Positions 56,995 to 64,000 of a DNA stretch of 64,000 bases are shown here, in pieces (position 1 is the first letter of the stretch; each line of letters begins with the position of its first letter). Origin of the DNA: Peribolospora baueri (lineage: Eukaryota; Basidiomycota; Peribolosporomycetes; Peribolosporales; Peribolosporaceae); the NCBI GenBank assembly GCA_029717555.1, contig JAMDHS010000016.1:1-64000 (forward strand). The letters are read 5' to 3'. The notes beneath the pieces were generated by a model that was not told the DNA's origin, made no database searches, and saw only the letters and a program-made list of their open reading frames with translations. The position numbers and the translations under genes are program-made.

Positions 56995-59900
56995 TCACAG
57001 CTTCGCCTTGGCCGCCCCGGCCTCAGCGGCGGCGGCGGCCTCAACGACGCTCCTCATCTCGCGCAGCGCCTCAACCAGCTTCTCGATGAAAGCGGTTGTC
57101 CCCGTCTGCGGATTCGAGCGCTTGCTCTCCACTCCAAACTTCAGCAGCTTGGAGCCGGCCAGGTCTGTACGTGCGGTACGATGAGTGTATCGTGTGGTTG
57201 GCCCACGAGTCAGCTCCGTGGTGCGTGCGTAAGAGATGGAGCTAAGGGTATGAAAACGAGAAGGGGCAAGAAGTGGGACTCACAGTTGATACCGTACCCG
57301 TCCGGATACACGGCGCCAAAGCCGGTGCCGTTGAATCGATCGCCAGCGCTGAGACCGCTCGTGCTGAGCCTCCAAGTCTGACTCTCGGTGAAGAGGCCAT
57401 CGTCGAAAAGCGGGTGCGAAGGCGGATCGGTGGCCGACTGCACGAGCCTAAGACCCATCATGTGGCGGTCGCAGCCCTTACCCAGCGAGGCGTCCTTCGT
57501 GTAGGCGTTGTGCGCCGTCGTCGCCCGCTGGAGGAGGTTCTGCAGTTCAGGAGCCTATCATCGCGACCAAAGGACAGATCAGTTGGCATCAGGCAATCTC
57601 GCGATCGAAAGGCAATCCATCAAAGACGCACCTGCTTCTCCAACGTTCCCGCCTTCTTTGCCTCCTCGAGGCCCTTGCAGAAGTCGTAGCTCTCGTCGCT
57701 CAGCGTCCGAATGACATCGGTGCGACCGTGAAGGAAGAGGCGCGTGCTGGCCGTCTCATACGTCGGCGTCATGCGACCATGCTGCTTGTAGTAGGCGAGC
57801 TGGAGTACCATTTGCAGGTAGGCGTCCGGGGAGTGCTTGCCTAAGCGGCCATGAAGGAACGTCGGGTTAGAAGCGAGGAAAGCGGTGAGCTTCCATTTGG
57901 AGAAGGCGTTCCCAGCGTGCAAGTGCACGTGAGAACGGAACTGCGCCAATGCGCGCGGCCGTCCAGGCAACTCACCGACTTTCTTGATCCATTCCGCGCC
58001 GTACTCGTCAAACCAAAGCATCCTCGGATCGCTGTCCGCCGCAACTGCTTTCGCCCTCTCCTCAGCGGCGCGCACGTCCTCGGCGACCTTGGCGTCAACG
58101 GCCCACGACAGCCTCCTCCAGCTCTGGTTGGACGGGGCGGCGGAGGAGGCTGCGAGCTCGTCGGGTATGGTCTCGGCGAGGGCATAGTCGACGACAATGG
58201 AAGGAATGAGAGCGTCGCACGGGGAGTGCTCACCCATGATACCTCCCCTGCCGTTGGCCTCGACGACGACGGACAGGCACTTGTCGAACCACCTGTTGTG
58301 GCCCACTCGGCCCGCGCCGCTACAGGCGAGAGATTGAGCGTCAACGTACGGCGGCGTGGCGGGATGCGGAGGACCAGGGTGATCGTTCGGAACCGGGAGA
58401 ACGAAGGAATCGAGAGAAACAGAGAAGAGAGAAGACTCTATGCTGTCCAAAGTGGTTCGATTCGTCGGGGAGACTGAGAGGAGGTGTTCCCGGGCCTGCA
58501 CGGATTGGGATGACGAGAACAAGAAACATCAGCATATTTCAACAGAAGGCAAGAAGACGTTCTCAACTCACAGCCGTCCACTCGTCCCTGCCGTCCGAGC
58601 TAAGGACGCCCACAGGCAGTTCCAACGAGCCCTCAGCGTCCTTCTTCTTCACATCTTCTACGATGCCCCTCAAAGCCGCCTCGAGGTCGGTCGGGCTCGA
58701 GGGCCGTCCGTCCTGGTCGATAACTTCCAGCTCGTAGAACTGGTCCTTGACGATGACGGTGACGTGACGCTGCGTGCGCGGGTTCGTGGGGTGGCTGGTG
58801 TGGTAGAACGTGTCGGAACCGTGCTGGGGCAGGCGGGTCAGGCCAAAGACCCTGGACGCCGGTTCGCGAAGCCAGCGGGCTGGGAGTCAGTAGGCGGGCG
58901 CGGAGAGACCAAGACACGAGAAAGGAAGGGAGAAAGAAGAGGGTGGCGCGCGAAGGAGCAAAAAGGAAAGCGAATAAAAACCCCGGTGAGCACTTCGCTC
59001 CGTGAGCGCCTGACTCACCGCGTGTACTGATGCATGCAGAACGCACCCGCCCTGGAAGAGTCTGGGATGATCTCTTGCCTATCGCCGGGCCGTACAAATG
59101 AGTGAGGAAAAGAGACGGGGTCAGCGACGATCCTTTCCACCGTCAACATGGCAGGAAGGAAGAAGGGGAGGCGGCCGAGGGTGGACTCACCTATCCAGCT
59201 TCTGTTTGAAGTCGATAAGACGACTAGTGACCCAAGCTGCCCTCCTGAACTGCCAATCTCCAAACTCTTCTCCCTTTCCGAGGCCTCCCATCCCGGTGCG
59301 GACGGACTCGGGGATACTGGGGTCGTCTCGGAACAGAAGCCACCAGTTGGAGTTGACGAGTAGCGGCGCGCGCCACTCGTGGTAGGCTTTCTTGAGCCAG
59401 AAGCCGTCGTCGAGCCAGCTGCTCGGAGTGGAGCGGTCGACGTCTGAGATTGAAGGGGCAAGCAAAAGAAGAACGACTAGTGAGCGCGGAAGTCGACGAC
59501 TTGGAACAGGTGACACTCTGCACGAAGAAGACTCACCGACGAGCCTCTCTTGCAGCACCCTGCCCTTGCCGCCCTTCCTCGCAAAGTCCGTCGCCCATTC
59601 CCTCCTCTTCTCCAACTCCTTCTCGACCGAGCTCCCCTCTTCCAGCTCTCCCCGGTCGGCCATCTGCCTGAGTATCGGTCGGAGGCTCTTGATGTAGCGC
59701 TCCAACGAGGCGTCAAGGTCTGGCACAGGGAGACGTGGGAGCGTGTGCTGGACGGAGAAGGTCTTGGGCTGGTTACGGCGGTAAGGCGTGAGGGCGAACA
59801 TCCTGATATGCTGGCGGGTTTGCGTGGGTAAAAGAAGATAGGGCGACGGAGAAGGGCGAGCTGGCGCAGGTACGTCGGCGCGGGTGAGGAGGGTAGAAAA

Positions 59901-60002
59901 GGAGAGAGCGGCTTGCGGGGACGCGAACGTCGTGCGGGCGATGCTCTGGGTCAGCGTACGAGAGTTGGAGGGGAAGAGGGCGGCTGAACGGAGGTGGACC
60001 AT
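56995..60002 (-). CDS. CAT2: Carnitine O-acetyltransferase, probably dual-targeted
   Basis: About eight exons, about 750 residues. The start MVHLRSAALFPSNSRTLTQS is Arg/Ser-rich, an apparent mitochondrial presequence. Then HTLPRLPVPDLDASLERYI marks the family start, LVNSNWWLLFRDDP and AGAFCMHQYTRVFGL the acyltransferase core, and GIMGEHSPCDALIP (about 58245) the catalytic histidine in the EHS motif. Later blocks are RTDVIRTLSDESYDFCKG, GCDRHMMGL and FGAVYPDGYGIN. The last residues are AKL, a type-1 peroxisomal signal. The enzyme moves acetyl groups between CoA and carnitine in both organelles, as yeast Cat2 does. An upstream in-frame ATG (near 60035) would extend it slightly. Confidence 0.9.
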
Positions 60003-61659
60003 GGCCTCGACGACGCGAGGTCGGTGCATGAGATGATGGAGAGACAGTTGAACGAGATGGACGTGTGTGAGTCGACAGTTTGACGGCGGGCTGCTCGTGA
60101 AAGCGCAAACCCGGAACTTGCCGGCCCGTTGGTGTGATGCGGCCGCGACGACTAGACTGGACGTGCTCGACGGGGTGCGGTGGAGGGGCAGAAAATTGGT
60201 CGTCGTCGAACGTAAGCGTGCGGCGATGTCCGAGCCTGTCTTGTCCCAAACCTTTCTGGCCTCTTCGTCTCCGTCTTCGTCGTCGTCGTCTTCTGTAGAG
60301 GGCTGAAGGAGAAGTAAACGCGGGGTAGCCGAAGGCAGGTTGAGCCACGTCACGTGACATACAGCCCGGTCGACTCCCGGTGCCGGCAGCTCTGCTAGGC
60401 GGGAGCCGGTGGATGGAGACTGATGATCATTCTTTCGGCCAGAGGGGGTTAATCATCGTCCATTCTCTCTCCTTCTCACCCTCCAACGCTTATCATTCTC
60501 GCCTACGCCTGCAAGTGCGGCCCTCCTCACGCGCTCTGCAAAGCCAATGTACTCTGCTATTTTTTCTCACACGGTCGTGGCGAGCGAACCGGCACATGTA
60601 CGCGACAGACGTTTCAGCCAAGAGAGGAAGGAAGAGACGACAAGAGGACGACGACGACAACGACAACGACAACGACGAAGGGCCAAAGATCTGCAGGCAC
60701 AGCACGACATGACGCTGACGATATGAATGTACACCCATCATGAAACACGGACAAGACGTCGGATGACACGCCCGCCGTGCGATTAAGGGGCGCAATACTC
60801 CTTTCGAGCTCCCTCTCGCCCCGCTCGACCCGTGTTCGCCCACGAAGGGACGACGCCTGAACGGCGGCCCGCGTCACAGCCGTCCCCCGTCGGAAGGAGA
60901 GAGGGACGACGCGGGCTGGTAGGCAGGGCTTGGTAGATGAAGAAGGAAGGAGAGGAAGCGAGCAAGCAAGCAAACTCTTCCCTCCCCTCGGAGCTTCGGA
61001 GTTTGCGCCGCAGTCACGCCCCTCCCCTCCAAAGCTGGCTCGCAAGGACGAGCAGAGCAGAACGTCGGTCGCGACTGGAAGACAGTCAAGAAAGACAGAC
61101 GTATAGATAGATGATCGCTTGTATCCATAAACGATGTCCGAGAATCTATTCGATGTACGAGACTCTATTCGGTACACCTTCCATCTCGCACCACATCGGG
61201 TGTCGGACGGCTCAAAAGGAGGGGAGGGACTGCCAAGGCAAGGGAGGCTCTGCGACGGCGCCATAGACGCTCGCAGTCTGGCTCTCACTATCAATCATCC
61301 GATCAACTGCGGCAGGCCGCTTATTATGTGAACTTGCCCGACTTCCATCGCCCACTCTTCCTTTATGCGAGCCTCTGTCGACCCGGCTCGCAGCTGTCGG
61401 TGACGAGGAAGACTCCGGACGACGGCCTCCAAAAAGGCCTGCCTCATAGCTGTGCTTTTCAATATTACGTGGTAATGTAGAAGATAGAGCTGAAGAGAAA
61501 AAAGACCTCATTTCACCTTTCATCTCCTCTCGCTGGAAGCCCCTTCATCTCCTCATGTGAAGGAAGAAAACCAAAGTTTGCGCCCCCACCCCCCCCCAGC
61601 TCCTCCCTGACACCCGCTTCCCTTGCTTTCCGTGCCGTCGCCACTGCCATCACAGGACA
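60003..61659. other. Long intergenic region, tandem minus-strand genes
   Basis: 1.66 kb without a supported gene. It includes a GAC/AAC microsatellite at about 60645-60680, a C9 run near 61590 and a CTTGCTTGCTTG-like run near 60965. Open frames here are low-complexity. Confidence 0.4.
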
Positions 61660-63619
61660 TCACATCAACCCCTCCTCCTTCACCACTTGCTCAACCTCCT
61701 CTGGCATGGACCTGAAAAAGTCCTCGTTGTCCCGTTGCGGCTTCCAGCCTACTGAGTGTGCCCGGGGGCAGCGTGAGCGGGAACTGACGGAGGATTACGG
61801 GGAGGATTGGAGGCAAAGAAGTGCGAGAAACAATGAACACGACCATAGGATCGAAAGGGAAGGGCCTTTGAGGAGCGAAAAGGACGGGCCCGCGACGGGC
61901 CCTTATCCGTGTTCGCGCACTCACTTGCTCCCGTGACTGGCGTTGGCGACCCATGCCAGCTCCGCCGGCAAGCCGAGGCCAGTGGCGGCCTCCTCGAGCG
62001 TCTTCCAGCTGATCACGTCGTCAGTTTTGACGTAGCCCATCGCCTTCATCGCCTTTGCGATGCTCAGCGACGTCTGCAGCCACGAGCGCTCGCCCGTCTC
62101 CGTGAAATAGTAGCCATCTGGGCCGTTGGGCGGTTTGGGGGGAGCTGCCGGGACCGCAGACATAAAATCATCGGTGGGTGGTGTAGACGAAATGGGGAAG
62201 ATGTTCGGGTAGGAGGATTGGAGGGTGCACCGGAGGAGGTGGAGGTAGAAAGAGGAGAGGTCATCAATGTGCACGTGGTTCCATAAGGGTACACCCTTTC
62301 CGACGACGTGCACGACGCCCGAGTTGATGGCATCGCGGATGAGCATGGGGATCTAGGAGCGAAAGAAACATCCGGTGACATTGTCAACGGCCCGTTTCCA
62401 TGGAGGCCGTGCACCAGGCTGAACCGACAGGCTGGCCGACACCTCACTTGCAGAGAAGTGATGTTGAAGAAACCTCTCCCTCTTCCGTCTGTCAATGGGC
62501 GGCCGGCGAAGCAAGTAAAAAAAAAAAGAGGAGAGCCGAAAATGAGAACAAATCCTGTCAGCTTTCGTAGCCGTCCACAACCTCCCCTCATTGCCGGACG
62601 CAATGCGAGCGCGGGTCCGCTTCCACGCACTCACAGACCGTGGGAGGCATGACGATGTAACTATCCACATCTCCCCTCGTCCCTGCCTCCTCGATGAGGA
62701 TGTCCACGGCCCGATGAGGCTGCTGGAGCCCGAGCTGGCGGATGTCGTCGACGATCGTGTCGTAATACACCTTCGGGTTTACGTAGTTCCCGCACGCGTC
62801 GTCCGCCAGGATAGCAGTTCCGGATGTCTATGCCGTGGAGAGGGGAAAGAAAGACGGAAGATGAGAGTCGCGATGGAACAGTGGCTGCGAAGCTCCATCA
62901 CCGCACCAGCGCCGTCCGCGCAGACACACTCGGTGATGAGGGACTAACATGAATCAGAATGCCCGGCCTGCCCGTTCCCTCCTTTCGGTGTTTGAGACCA
63001 TGGATGATGGCCTTGGCCGCGGGGACATGATCTGCGTGGGCAGTATGGATGACGACTGTGGAAGGAAGGAAAGTGAACGAGTCTGAGCTGCAAGCCTTTC
63101 GCACGGCCCAGGCTCTTCTGCAAAGTCAATTACCGACGATGCCGGAGCCAGAGCTCACCGTCCGACTCGCCAGACTCTCTCCGAATGACCCTGAAATCCT
63201 CCAGGGTGCCCACCTTGGGCACGACGTGCCCCCTGGTGAATCTCTTCAGCTCTTCCGCCTGCTCGTCGTTGCGCACCAGCGCGCTGATGGACAACAGTGG
63301 CGCGAGGTCGGATTGGAGGAGGTCGTGGAGGACCGTTCCCCCCTAGGAAGCGAGCGAGGGAAGGCGCCATGCCGAGACGCCAAGCCATGGGTGGTATTCG
63401 GGCGCCGGTCAGTTTTTTTGGCCGCATCAGTACCAGCTTAGAAGAGTGATAACGGGGCAAGAAACGCCGGCAGGAAGAGGTTCGCGGCGTGTACGGAGTC
63501 GGACGCTAGCTCACGATATATCCCGTCGCGCCGGTCAAGAAAAGGAGGATCTTCTGTGGAGCACTCCTCCCTCCGTGCGTCTGCGTAGGCGTCGTCGGGG
63601 TCGATCCACCGTCATCCAT
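61660..63619 (-). CDS. Extended short-chain dehydrogenase / NAD-dependent epimerase-like protein
   Basis: About eight exons. The start MDDGGSTPTTPTQ at 63619 leads to KILLFLTGATGYI|GGTVLHDLL, a Rossmann GxxGxxG split by an intron. Then LVRNDEQAEELKRFTRGH, VVIHTAHADH, AILADDACGNYVNPKVY, and PPTVYGRGRGFFNITSLQI. The exon chain goes on PMLIRDAINSGVVHVVGKGV, PLWNHVHIDDLSSFYLHLL, DGYYFTETGER, and LGLPAELAWVANASHGS. A final exon reached by the acceptor near 61779 gives NSRSRCPRAHSVGWKPQ then NEDFFRSMPEEVEQVV, stop at 61660. The family is fungal NAD(P)-dependent epimerase/dehydratase-like, substrate unknown. A naive read stops at 61921, losing the GWKP tail that closes the fold. Confidence 0.85.
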
Positions 63620-64000
63620 TCTGGTAGGACTGATCGCTTCGATCCTTGCACTGCACACAGATCTTTCGGTCTTCGGTCGTCGGAGCGAATGCTCGGGCCG
63701 TCCATTCAGATGCGGCGGGAACCGAGGGGGGAGAGGCAGAATCAGTGGTCAACAGTTCGAAACGTGGTAGGGCTCCAAGTCACCGAAGGTCTGCCGAGTA
63801 AAACGGCTGGGTGAACATGTATAGCGACGTAGGCGGCATATGGCGTTGGCTGAGAGAACAAAAGGAGGCTCAAAACGCAAGACGGGCTGACATGCTTAGA
63901 TTGGAAAGATTTGCACCTCGAGCCGTCTGACAAAGGGCAGGCAACCGAGCACCCGATCGTCTCCCGATCTCCCGATCAGGGGGTCACAAAGGGCAGAACG
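63620..64000. other. Intergenic at window end
   Basis: 5' flank of the epimerase-like gene. No gene is seen. A CCCGATC repeat lies near the end (about 63953-63980). Confidence 0.4.

Noticed and set aside
60380-60712. 110-codon plus-strand frame ending in Asp/Asn repeat
   Set aside because: The repeat is a GAC/AAC microsatellite; no other coding sign.

Overview
The window is nuclear DNA of an intron-rich fungus, most likely a basidiomycete and perhaps a Pucciniomycotina yeast. The lineage is inferred from GC-rich codon use, many short introns (mostly about 50-130 nt, GTGAGT-type donors), tight gene packing and the look of the proteins. The sequence alone does not fix the genus. I support 20 intact or nearly intact protein genes, one gene with an uncertain 5' end, one truncated gene, one intron-bearing tRNA-Ser and one LTR-retrotransposon remnant. 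There are no CRISPR arrays or operons. Exon joins were read by eye from splice signals, reading phase and family conservation.

Layout. 0.7-5 kb is an accessory corner: a kinase-fold protein that lacks the usual ATP-binding lysine, a truncated histidine-phosphatase gene, and the 3' end of a Ty3/Gypsy chromovirus with a candidate LTR. 5-12 kb is one huge HEAT-repeat gene (Laa1/HEATR5, AP-1 trafficking), divergent from GINS subunit SLD5. 14-20 kb holds a C1D/Lrp1 exosome cofactor, an auxin-efflux-carrier-type transporter and the Qa-SNARE Tlg2. 20.7-26.5 kb is the exoribonuclease XRN1, whose 5' end is split into exons of 4, 11 and 17 nt. A 74-residue single-pass membrane protein gene (26.8-27.1 kb) follows, then the clamp unloader ELG1, a glyoxylate/hydroxypyruvate reductase, RAS, the kinetochore gene MIS14/NSL1 and hydroxyacid-oxoacid transhydrogenase. 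42.7-50 kb holds RNA polymerase I subunit RPA12, a CENP-K-like kinetochore gene, an aldose 1-epimerase and a long disordered protein of unknown function. 51-64 kb holds tRNA-Ser(AGA), an ALYREF/Yra1 mRNA-export adaptor, a TauD-type sulfonate dioxygenase, a TMEM42-like membrane protein, a carnitine acetyltransferase with both mitochondrial and peroxisomal signals, and an extended-SDR epimerase.

The genes do not form a pathway cluster. Several belong to replication and chromosome segregation (SLD5, ELG1, MIS14, CENP-K), and three of these have an ACGCGT element upstream of the start: SLD5 has two 12 bp apart, ELG1 and MIS14 have one each. CENP-K has only the ACGCG core, in a tandemly duplicated promoter. 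Two genes act on 2-hydroxyacids (GOR-type reductase and ADHFE1-type transhydrogenase). Nothing here looks like a wholly new system. The least expected features are the XRN1 micro-exons, the alternative RAS N-terminus, the small membrane protein, the CENP-K gene with its duplicated promoter, and the kinase-fold protein.
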